This document shows positions 1 to 11,500 of a DNA stretch of 64,000 nucleotides, in pieces. The stretch's first letter is position 1; each line of letters starts with the position of its first letter. A model generated the notes under the pieces. The model had not been told where the DNA came from. It saw only the letters and a program-made list of their open reading frames with translations, and searched no databases. A program made the translations under genes and the position numbers. This DNA comes from Trichoplax adhaerens. Its lineage: Eukaryota; Placozoa; Uniplacotomia; Trichoplacea; Trichoplacidae. The DNA is taken from NCBI RefSeq assembly GCF_000150275.1, contig NW_002060943.1:6186937-6250936 (forward strand), read 5' to 3'.

Positions 1-775
1 TCATTTGGTAGACTATTTATCCCAATCGCTGCAGTTTGTTGGAATATCTATAGAGTAAAGGAAGGCATTATTATTATTTCAGCGTAGGTAAAGATATCCT
101 ATGGTACTGATCATTATTTAGATTGTAGACATTTCAATGCAATATTATTAATGCATTCATGAACCAACTTGATTGATAGTAGTAGCCGGAGTTAATATAG
201 TGTTAAAGTGATGGCAAAGTGTTATTCATGTTGATAAAGATTGCAAAATTATGGCTGTCACAACTAGTAGAGGTACTATTGAACTATTATGACTATTGGA
301 CTAATTACCATTTCATTACCTGATCAGTTGGTGACAATGATGCTAAATTAGCAAGCGTAGTTATAATGTTACTGTCTTCTTCTTGTACGCTGTCATCTAA
401 ATTTGATGCTATCTTGTCGTCCGTTAACAGATCATTGTCAACATTGTTGATATCATCCATTGTCGAATTTATATTATTTGTATGCAATACAGCTTGTTCC
501 TCCATGATGGCTTGTGTAGTACATTGACTTGGATTAGCTATGGCAGGATTTGATGAAGTTAAAGGTAGCTCTAATAAAGTACTAATTGAAGATTTGGAAG
601 TATCACTTTGTTCGGTAGTATTGGAATTATCTTTATCTTTTGTGTCTGTGGATAAATCTGCAGTAGTACTGCTCGATTGATAGGAAGTTGATGTCGTTGT
701 TTTTGGTGATAGAGGTTGTTTAATAGATAATGAAATGGTAGCATTGGTAGTAGACCATGACGTACTTTCCGGCAT
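1..775 (-). CDS. 5' end of an unrecognised gene (partial, runs off the window)
   Basis: Exon 1 runs from the ATG at 775 down to 320 and encodes 152 residues. It is very rich in Ser/Thr in the first half (about residues 10-70) and Asp/Asn/Glu in the second, so it is probably disordered. The frame stops within 15 bases after 320, but a donor (CAG then gtaatg) lies exactly at 320/319. A matching phase-0 acceptor (ctatag) at 48 opens an uninterrupted frame from 47 to 1, giving a 272-bp intron. I do not recognise the family. The composition resembles N-termini of transcriptional or chromatin regulators, but nothing visible proves that. The ORF, splice pair and frame are seen in the sequence; the nuclear role is only a guess. 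Confidence 0.5.
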
Positions 776-3700
776 GACCTAAGTGTCAACAAGTAAAAAG
801 TTAATGGCAATATTACGTTGTGTATTTTATGATATGTAAAGCAATGTTAATCGATGTATAGTGTGACTATATGGACTTTCTCCAATTTGTGATGACGATC
901 AATTTTATATTGATGTCTACACTATCGACAAGAGAAGTAGCGTTAACAATGATGGTTAATAAGATGGAACTATTACTTTTATGAGCGGGGCAAGAAGGGA
1001 AAAAAATGAAGAATAAGAACATAGTTTGTCGATTTTTATCTTTCAGTAAAGGGGAAATTTTGCAAAAATTTCTACTTCTTCAAAGCATGATAAGGAAGAA
1101 CTAACCTCGCTTTCTAAATGACTTTGTATTGGTTCTTTTCCCATTTGGGTATGACTAAAAGAAGGAAAGAAAGAAATCAATTTAGTGGTGACCAAGTTAT
1201 CAACGGAATAAAATTAAATGATTTAGATGAAAGAGAGTGTCTATTTGATGAATTTATCAACATTAAGATTGTCCATTTATTAGCATAACATTAAGTATAA
1301 GAAATACGTAGATGATCAACTCATCCAGTACGTATGATTGTCGAATATTATCAGATACGTTATTAAGGAAGTCCATCTAAGTAAATCCATCATGTTACTA
1401 CTAATTAATAGCAGTATCGTTTAGAGCATGCACTGTAGTTAAGGTTATATTAATGTAGCAATTCAATATGGATGCATTTATTGAATAACCGGCTGGTTCA
1501 TTTTCAACCATTACCTGTGTATATCGGACGCGTTGTTAACACTTTCAGTCATGTCTATAGCAGCAGTAGGCATGAAGAAGTGTATCCTAGGTGGTAAGCC
1601 TTTCTCATCCAATCCTTAAGATATTAGTCGGTTCTCCTGTTACAAATAGGAAAGATACTGTTAACAATGTCAATAACGTTCTTTTCGATACTTTAACATG
1701 TGCAGTTGGTTGCTTGTGGATAATTGACTGTTATAAAGGCCTGAGGCAACCAGCAGAAGAATGTAAGTGTCCTATGCTATATACCATAACTTGACCATTT
1801 CAATTTTGTTATGACGACGTGCATTAGAAAAAGAGAAGGATTTTACGTCAGCGCAATACTGTCAGTGGTTGTAGTTAGGATAATTTATCAACTATTTCTA
1901 TCAATACTTTGGATCACTAATGGAGAAGGATTGATATCGGTGCAAGACCCCCCTTATTTGTTGTATTTACTGGTTTATTTTAATTATTGCAAAAAGTAAA
2001 TTACTGCATGAATAGGAAGTGCAATTCCGTGCCAAGTTTTAAGCCATTCTCGACTTCTGTGTTTCGCTGTTACTTTAAAGTCATTATTGCAAGAGATGAC
2101 AGACTACATACATGGCTTGTCCACATTGACTGGTATTCTACAAAAAACGGTTTTGAAGAGAATTCAATTGTAATTTATCATTTCTGCTAGTGTAGACATT
2201 GAGTATTTGCATGTAGAGACTATCATTGCCTTAAATTACCATCAAGATAAAACTTGTAACGGCATCCATCATTCTCTATACTCGTATGTCGATTGCCATC
2301 TAGCTACAGAATGAATCGATTGGATTGGATTGATGTCAAGCAAGATTCTGTATCGAGACTGTTCTTTTCTGTACTACATGATGTAATTGATAGAATGAGA
2401 ATGTCATTTTATCGGTAGTGGTACTGGACAAGTTGAAGCATCCCTGAATTCTATAATAAGTCGATATTGAATGGAGGTAATTGCATTACTATTGCAATAG
2501 TCTCCAACAGTCAGAGTACAGTGATTATTTGTTGTTTGAATATTGTTCATGAGAGCATTTACAATAGTGACAATATTGTGCCAGTATACTGCTTGAGAGA
2601 AAGGGATAAAAATCAATGTTGGTTAGTATGATGTCGATTGAGAATTGTCCATGGACGAACAAGGTAGACGGTAGGTTAAGGTATTGTAGCCTGTATCGAT
2701 CGTTGGTGTCGCCAGTGATGATGGTCATTTCCATATTTCTCTCTCTCTCTCTGCCTATCAATCTACTGTGGGTCTATTCTATCGTCGTAGAAAAGCAATT
2801 TAGTCCATTTTATCCTTGATCTATGGTAACGATATGTAGTCCGATGGATGATTCTATCGCGCTAGTTGTATCCATTTTTCTGACTTGATGCCTACCGGTC
2901 CATCATTCTACAGTGTCATGGTGTACAATATGGACAGTCTATCAAGTCATGTAGAGTAAGGATTTGTATCTGAAGTAGACATGGTTGATAGGTATTTTTT
3001 TGGACGTCTACGCCATCTGTAGTCTAGAAGGAATGTTGTCCATGATGGCATGATGGACAAGTCTGTATTGATTCTTAGCCAACCGTACTCAAGCTACAAT
3101 AAGTTGAACTGACGGATGGCTATTAGCATTTTTCTCATTTTAATCATGACAAGAAAATGGACATGTAGCAATGGATTTGCTTTGGAGCTTGACTAATGAT
3201 AAAGAAATGAAGGTGGAAATGAGTTTGTTAATGCATTTGCAATACTGTACTGTCGGTCTATCGGGTTGACAAGGCTATATTGAAGAATGGTTGAACTTGC
3301 AACGTCTTTCTACTAGTATTGACTGAGAACAATATCGTGAGTCAGCATGGGAAAAAAGGGAAAGCGAATGTTTTCACTCTCTTTGCTCTTTCTACTCCAC
3401 TTGATCATGGTTAAGAAAGGTTTTACAAAGATGGAGAATAAAACTCCTGCCATGGATTGGAGGAATGATGTTGTTGAAGACTGTGGTGAAGGCCACTGCA
3501 ATGGGTCTATCGTGACGTAAATGATTATCGCTGGACTCCACTTACGTGGAACACTGAGCATGCAAGATTGAAAAGGGCAAAAGGAAGCAATATTAGCGAC
3601 CATCATGAGCTTAATTGAAACGTTATTGGTGAAAGAATTTCTGCTTCTATTGGTCTACAATCAACATCAGCAGATTGAATTTGTTTGTGCAGGTAGAATC

Positions 3701-4344
3701 CTCTGCAGAGCTGGACAATCAAGCTGCAACCTGGCCGCTGCCAACGCAATCCATCGATAACGATGGAGCGTAATCAAGTAGCGTAGAGGAAAAAAAATAG
3801 CAAAAAATGGCGCCATTCTGCCATCGAATTGTACAAAAAGCTTCAAGTTGTAGTAAACGATTGCTAGTCATCAACAACATTTGCCAATCAATTATCAACA
3901 CAGGATAAGATTAAATTGCAACTTGCCTTGGTAGTTTGCTAGTGATGATCAATTTCTTTTGCATTTATACTGTGTTAATTCAATCCCTTCCACACTGTCG
4001 TTGGACACTGTCAGTCAGTGGTGTTACACGGTACAGTACCGGTCCTGTCATGGTCTCTACCCGGGGTCGAATCCGCCCGCATTGGTTGTGCCCAGGGGCT
4101 GGGAGTGCGGGATGTGATTGACAAGCGTGGTTGGCGCCGATGACGACTGTATACTGGAAGCAGGACGCTTGTGCCATCTTTCATCCACTACACTGCCTGT
4201 TTTATCGGCCAATCCACACTCGTCCAGGGGCAATCCGTCGGATGCATGCCATGATGATGATGTGGGGTGGGCCAGCCACCCCTCCCGCCATTGACAGTAC
4301 TTTCTACTGTCAATGGGGATTGATGAAAGCTTAGGCTAGGGCCT
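776..4344. other. Intergenic, no gene recognised
   Basis: There are only short unsupported reading frames and no exon chain that I could match to a family. Base composition is AT-rich except for a GC-rich patch at about 3980-4340, which contains a perfect hairpin (4288-4316). A short CT microsatellite lies at about 2741-2752. Confidence 0.6.
4288..4316. repeat. Perfect 12-bp inverted repeat (hairpin)
   Basis: The arms CCATTGACAGTA and TACTGTCAATGG are perfectly complementary across a 5-nt spacer. About 10 bp upstream there is a second, weaker inverted repeat (ggggtgg/ccacccc, about 4263-4283). The hairpin lies in the only GC-rich patch of this intergenic region. Function is unknown. Confidence 0.75.
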
Positions 4345-5150
4345 AGGCGTACTGACGTACAGTGTACAGTGCACAGGCAAGAGTGTACACTGTACACTGT
4401 ACAGTACTGTAGGCCACCCTAGCCTATTGACATCCTCTGCAGTGCCATAGCTACAGTCCACGCTGCATAGTACTGTACAGTACAGTATAGACAGTACTGT
4501 ACTGTAGGCAATGTACTGTACTCTACTCTACACTGCATAGTACTGCAGTCGCTTGCACTGGGCACACTCACGCACCCCTTCCAGTACAGTAGAACACTAC
4601 AGTACTGGTACTGTACTCCACACTGCATAGTACTGTAGTCGCTTGCACTGGGCACACTCACGCACCGCTTCTAGTACAGTAGATTATGACAGTACTGGTA
4701 CTGTACGCCACACTGCATAGTACTGTAATCGCTTGCACCGCGCACACTCATGCACCTGTTCCAGTACAGTAGAACACTACAGTACTGGTACTGTACGCCA
4801 TACTGCATAGTACTGTACTGTATGTACTGTAGTCGCTTGCACTGGGCACACTCACGCACCTCTTCCAGTACAGTACTGTAGAACACTACAGTACTGGTAC
4901 TGTACTCCACACTGCATAGTACTGTAGTCGCTTGCACCGCGCACACTCATGCACCTGTTCCAGTACAGTAGAACACTACAGTACTGGTACTGTACGCCAT
5001 ACTGCATAGTACTGTATGTACTGTAGTCGCTTGCACTGGGCACACTCACGCACCCCTTCCAGTACAGTACAGTACAGTACAGTACAGTACAGTACAACGC
5101 TACAGTACTGGTACTGTAATCCACACTACATAGTACTGTAGTCGTCGACA
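4345..5150. repeat. GTAC-palindrome minisatellite, six units of 90-104 bp
   Basis: A landmark word, TCGCTTGCAC, occurs at 4549, 4639, 4729, 4833, 4928 and 5027, giving spacings of 90, 90, 104, 95 and 99 bp. Between landmarks the DNA consists of overlapping GTACTGTAC/GTACAGTAC words, and most of the length change is in these stretches. Units 3 and 5 share private variants (ACCGCGCAC, CTCATGCACC). Reading frames through the array are open only because the repeat lacks stop codons, so they are not genes. The array ends about 440 bp upstream of the NUP210 start. Confidence 0.85.
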
Positions 5151-5587
5151 CACTCGTTAAAAAAAAGCCCGGGTTTTTGAAGCCATTGCACCAGGCTAGA
5201 CGTAATCCCAAGTGGGTGCTGCTGGTCATGGGTACACTATGGTCGATTGCAGGTGTTTGAGTAGGTGTCTCGAGTTGTCAGCCCATCTTGTGTTCGACTG
5301 GCCCAAAAGCTCGTGCTCCTCATCGTATCCATACCTGTACCCAGTAGTACAGTAGAGACCAGAGAGAGTAGATTGAGCCACAGTACGGTAGTCAAGCCGA
5401 CGGCCAAGCTGAAAGGTATCATCGCGATTTATTCATAGTGGAGGCGCAGCAAGGAGTTGAGCGCTACTTGCAGCTTGGATATTCCGTCGTTGAATTGCAA
5501 TCGGTCAAGTATTCTGTGGTAGAAATCAATTTTAATTGCTGTTGGTGATTGTACAACTATTCTCCTTGAGGCTGCACGTAGCTGAAG
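5151..5587. other. Presumed promoter and 5' UTR region of NUP210
   Basis: This 437-bp stretch separates the minisatellite from the NUP210 ATG. It holds a partly self-complementary AAAAAGCCCGGGTTTTT word at about 5162-5178 and one isolated GTAC word near 5345. No TATA box or start site could be identified with confidence. Confidence 0.35.
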
Positions 5588-8500
5588 ATGAAAGCTCGCT
5601 ATTTTAGTAGCTTCTGTCTACTATTTGCATTGGTGCTATGTAAAGATTATCCTCATTTAAACGTACCTCAAGTCCTCTTGCCCTATACACCCAGTGGAAG
5701 TAGCTCGGCTTCATTTGTTATTCAAGGATTGCAAAATGGCTGCTACTTTTGGTAATTTCATATTTTGATAGCCTACAGTGACAACGTGTTGACGGTACTA
5801 CAAGCAAATAAAACGACATTACCATTGCAGGATGAATTCGACAGTCTTCTAGTCTGCTTCATAACATCGTCAGCTTGGACATACCACATTGCAGTAGTCA
5901 ATCCAAGTATAGTAGGACATCGTCCAACATCGGTGCACTACAATGGATAGTAACGACAGTAGCATGCAATTGCGATTAGTCAGTCCATTAGACAGTGGAT
6001 ACGATCCTACTCCATCATGGATACCCAATAGCTTAGCATAGCCTCGTCACCATATCGCCAATCTACGATGTAGAGTAGAGCTTGGATGGATCAAGCTACA
6101 TGCAAAGTCGGTCATGTCGAGCTGTGGCTTGCTTTCATCAAGTCACATTCTTCATGAACTGACATCGTACTGTACTGTAGGATAATGTCAATGCCATTCT
6201 TGTCATATGTATTTTGTTGCCTTAATTAAAACCATACTGGATGATCAATCTCGACCTACTTTATTACCTATTAGGACTTCTTCCAATCCGGAGGTCATAC
6301 CGGTAATGCCGATCTTTTCTGGTCCATGTAAGTCTTGTCGTCATCACTACTTGAAATCCTTGCAAGTCTACTTCAGTGTGTAGTAGATTGACGAGGGGAC
6401 AACAATTCACCTATTGATAGTCAGGATATTGCAATAAGAAGGACCGTTGTATGCTAAACTGTTACTAAATTGGAGCCGTATGACAACGATCATACAGTAC
6501 TATGCAATACAACTTTTGCATCAATAGCATTATTACACGATACAAGCTGCAATCTTGTACAACACATCTCTACAGCAGCAGCTGCAGTAGCAGACATTCC
6601 TACATTGATCGTGGATGCACTAATACCTTGACTAATTTATCAATCAATTCTCTAATTTTAAAATTCTTTTCCTCATGTTTAGCATCGCAAGCTCGTGGCT
6701 GCTCCAACAGTGCCATAGTCACTACAACTTCAGTTGGACCAACCCGTCAATCAGCTTTAATACTTGCTGAAGATAGTTAGTAGTCTCTATACTCTACTAT
6801 AATTTGCATTGATACGCGTACACTCTTCTACTATACTACAACTAATTTTTCACTCAAACAACTTGTGTTATGCCTTCTTCTAGTCTCGGGTGAAATTTTG
6901 CAATCGAATGTCGCCGTCGATAAAATTGTACGTATCGAAATTATGTCTACATCTCGCTTGTTGCTGTTAGGTCAAGCACCAGCTATTTACTACGTCAAGG
7001 CGTATGACAAAATAGGTACAGTAATCAGGATGATTTATGAATAATATTGTAATACTGCTGTATGTTAGGGTAAAGCTTGCATAATTGTAATGAAACTTTT
7101 CTTATCCCTTCGCCAATGCTCAAGTATCATTTCTCTACTGCAATAGGTGCACTAGACTTTAGTACGCGTGTACAGTAAAAGTATTACGTATAAATATCCA
7201 ATTAAGAGTAGAGAGAGAGAGTAATTCATTGCACCTTTCATATTACCGTATGCATTCTTAAAATCGGATTTAAAATCTTGTAGTAATGCTGTCAGCACTA
7301 CTGATACTCAATCTCAATGACTTAAGCCACACCTATATCAAGATGAATTAAAATGCCTTTTTGCTTAATAACAATTTGCAGGCAATGTATTCTCAAATGT
7401 GAGCGGTTTCGCTGTTGATTGGTTTCTATCAAATGCCCCTAATAGTAATATCGATGCCAATAATGTGCTTAGGTAAAGTAATGGATTATTAAATTTCTAC
7501 AGCGTGGCGACAGCTACCCAATAACTACCAAATGGTGCATGCTTTCATTATACTTTTTCATTGTCATAGGATTATGCCGGGACGTGAACAAGCTCGAAAT
7601 TGTGATTGCAACGGAGTTTGCACCCAAATCTCTGTAAGTAAAAGGGGTACAGTTCATTTATTATTTTTTATCCATATTGTAATCATTACATTTGATTTGT
7701 AAATCATGACCTCAAAAAGTAGCCCCAATTTTTCTCCTAGTAATGTAAATTACTAATAAAAAAATTCCACATCTTGTTATAATAAAATACGTCCACTAAT
7801 GACTACCAAAGCCAAATACAGTTGCCAATAGTGTTTTGGCCGAAGGAATTAATACCGGCTCGGCGATGCTTTGTGCCAGATTGGCGGACCTGACGTTCAA
7901 GGTATATTCCATCAAATCAATCATTTTCATTACTATCTATATGCACTATCATTACTTCACCGCTAAAGTAGTAGTTGGCGCCAATGCTTTTGACAGAACC
8001 AGCTTTACTTTTCGTCAGGAGTCAACCTAATTGATCCTTTTTTGTTTAACCTTTTTACTAGAATATCCTTCCCAGTAGATTAAGGATACAGGTGATAGAT
8101 AATGTCATGCTGGTTCCATCAGATGATATTTACATTTTGGTAGGGGCACGGGTTCGCTTTCAAGTTTTCAGGCTAATTCAAGAGCAGCAACGTGGTAAAC
8201 TAGATTTAAACTGCTAATCTCACGCCATAGTCATAGCGAAAGTGGATAACTCAAAGTATCATTGTATTTATTCTACGTGTTTTGTTACACAGAGGTAAAA
8301 TTTCCATCTGAACTGTATGCCTTCGATGTGAGTAACAAATCTATAATTGACATGAAAGAGATTGAGTCAGTGATTACGGCCAAAAATATCGGCGATAGTG
8401 TTGTTTCCCTCGTCGACAAAAGTAAGAAAGATAACGTTCTACAATTAGCGATGATCCTTTAAAAGACATTCGACTATTACTGATCCTTTTCCTTGGTATT

Positions 8501-11500
8501 ATAGATATTCAACAAAGTCAAATTGACTACCGGCCAAATTGTGAAGTGCATGTCGTAGAACCGGCATATCTAGGCTTTACAGTCTTACCTGATAGAGTAT
8601 GGGTTCTCGAAAGTGGCAGACAGTACACCGTTATCATTGACTTATACGATCGAGATTCAAATAGAATACAGATATCGGAGGTTATAAAGATAACATAAAT
8701 ACAACAAACATTTCTATTGAATACGGAATGCTAATTTTCTCTCAATATCTTATACCCAGGGTACCGTTATAAAGTCTGCATTTCCAAAGGACTACTTTTT
8801 AGTGCATTATTCTACTTCAAATGGGTCTTATCATCAAATACAAGCTATCAAAGCTGGAAATGTTACCATTACTGCTAGCTTATCACAAATTTGGGTATTG
8901 TGATATTATATTGTATTAACTATCATGCTATCTACATACGATATACTATATTACCGTATAAAGTAAGTTTAAATAATATTGCTTATGAAATGTTTCTTAC
9001 AGCTAGCAGCAGACAAGAAACACTTGAATCTCAAGCAGGCAGTCATTGGTGACCAAGATGTAAACATATTCAAACCGATTTCTTTACAACCTCCGATTCT
9101 GGTATTTCCATGGACTACAGTTGGCCAACTAGATTGTAGCTATAAATTGAGAGTAAGCATGGCAACATTTCTATTGACTGTAAAAAAGCTGACATTGAGC
9201 TGCTTCTTCATTTTTTTTTCACATGGATATTACTTTGCCATATTCTATAGATTAACGGTGGTAGCGGATCTTATTATTGGTCTACATCACAAGCTAACGT
9301 GGCAACTGTCAATACTAAGGGCCTTGTAAAAGCCCGAAATTTTGGTCAAACTACTATTAAAGCTATCGATATTAGAAATTCCAATCATTTCAGTACTGCT
9401 GAAGTAGGTCAACAAGATTCTTACCATGTACTATTATTGCACATCACTTAAACTCATCCATCATTGATTATCCACTAGGTGTATGTATCTTATCCTTACG
9501 GAATGAAATTTGTGTCACCGCCTGTGGAAACTGCAGCAGGGGAATCTTTAACTTTAGATTTAAGAATGTGGACAACGGTAGACGATGGTCGAACTTTGAA
9601 CTTTTTATTGTGTGATAACTTTCCAATCGACATTATGTCATCCGATTTAAACATTTTCACCGTTGATGAGACTCGCAAACCTGGTACATCCAAATATCTT
9701 TGTTAATCGTAATTAGATAAATAAGCAGACGGTTTAACATGGTTTTTTCTTTGCTAAATATCAAATAGGTAACTTTAACGATAGTTGTTTGGCGATCGTT
9801 ATCCACTGTATCAATCCAGGGTCCGCTAGGCTACACGCATCCTATACCGATGCAGGATCAGTTAGTCTGACCGCTGAAGAGATAGTAACTTGTTTTGACC
9901 CTCTTCAGGTAGATAAATAATGTACTTAGATATAGAAATGTTTATAGTTAGGACCAAATTAATAGAAAGCTTACCTCATTTCAAATGTTAGGTTGTTGAT
10001 CCTTCGGGTATTGCTATTGTATCACTGTACTCTTCTGTTACGATAACTTCGATTGGAGGTCCCAAGCCAAGATCATTCGACAGAAGTTCGTATTTCGAAT
10101 CCGTAATCCCTGCCGAACCTGATCAAGTATCTTTAGAATTATTATCCCCCAGCGATATGCCCACACGACTATCTCTAGCTACAGACAATATCCATGTTCA
10201 TCGCGTTACTTGTACACAGTTAGGGGAACAAATTCTTACTATTTCTGTTGGTAACAGGAAGTCTCTTGGATTTCCTTTTTCTGTCAGTAGTTCCGTAACC
10301 TTTAGGTAACGTAAATCAATCACTACTGAAAATCTTTTTAAAAAATAAAAATATAATTATATATTACGATCAACAGCATACTTCCTACGTCTATCTAGTG
10401 ACAATTGGATATTTTACATGTGGTTGCCTATATTAAAATTAAAATTAGCTGTCATTATTAATTTCTGTATAGATTCATGTGTACTATACCAGATGCGCTT
10501 AAAATGGAACCGGTACTCACACTTTTACCAGATTTTGATGTTATTCCTTGCTATCAATGGCTAGAAGAGAAAGTCCTAAAACATCCAGTTCGAAATGATC
10601 AATCATTTCCTATTCGTCTATCTATGATTGATGCAAATGGACGCTATTTCAATAACTTTTCATCTATACAATTAACGTGGCATTCTAAAAATCAAGAGCT
10701 AGCAAGTATGGCAGATGTATCAGATTACGAGTGGATTAATAATCATACATCAGGTAAAACTTTATTTTACGAATTTGGCGATAACATTGTCAGCGGCTAT
10801 GCGAAAAGAATTAAATTCATAATTTGATACTTATTTTAATCTCGGATTTAGAATTGAGGTTAGTACGTACAGCTGCAACTGAAGGTTCTGTCATCATTCA
10901 GAGCTCGATTAATGGATATAAAGTCAACATACAACCTAAACAAAAATCATTGCCGCCATTAAGTGTGTCGCTGATTTTGCAATTAATTTCTCCTCCACGT
11001 ATATCACCTGCTGCGTTGAATATTTTTAATCACCATAATATTACAGTAAGTTAATCAAATTTTTCAATCTTTCTTTATGAAGTATTTGATATTAACTCCT
11101 TGTATGCTTATAGGAACAACTTTCTATTATTCATGGATCTGGTCACTTTCGAATTGAAGGAAGCCACGCGAATATTAACGTAACTCGAATATCATCTTCT
11201 AAACTGAGAATTATTCCTCTCCGCGAGGGTACCACATCTTTATTTGTAAGAGATTTGTGCCTCGACACAGATACTACTCCTGCGAAGGCTACGATGAGAG
11301 TATTAAGGCTTTCGAGTATAGAAGTTCATGTGATAGATCTCATTGAGATGGGAAGTGAAACCACTGCATATGCTAAATTGATTGACAGTTCTGGCTTTCC
11401 ATTGCCTTCTCGCTATCTAAATTTAGTTAAATTGTCAGCTCGTAGTTCTTCGAAAAATTTGGAGATCACGTAAGTGAAATCGCGATATTTGGTATTAAAA

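Noticed and set aside
4050-4090. tRNA-like T-arm (GGGTCGAATCC)
   Set aside because: The flanking bases do not form the 5-bp T stem, and no acceptor, D or anticodon arm could be placed.
4419-5229. Several minus-strand open frames of 80-125 codons across the minisatellite
   Set aside because: The GTAC words contain no stop codons in any frame, so the frames are open by repetition. Translations are the same Tyr/Cys/Val-rich phrase in each unit.
5752-5778. A 27-nt intron joining NUP210 exon 1 to the frame at 5765-5950
   Set aside because: A better exon at 6275-6327 gives the family sequence (CYFWTSSNPEVIPVMP) with normal splice sites.
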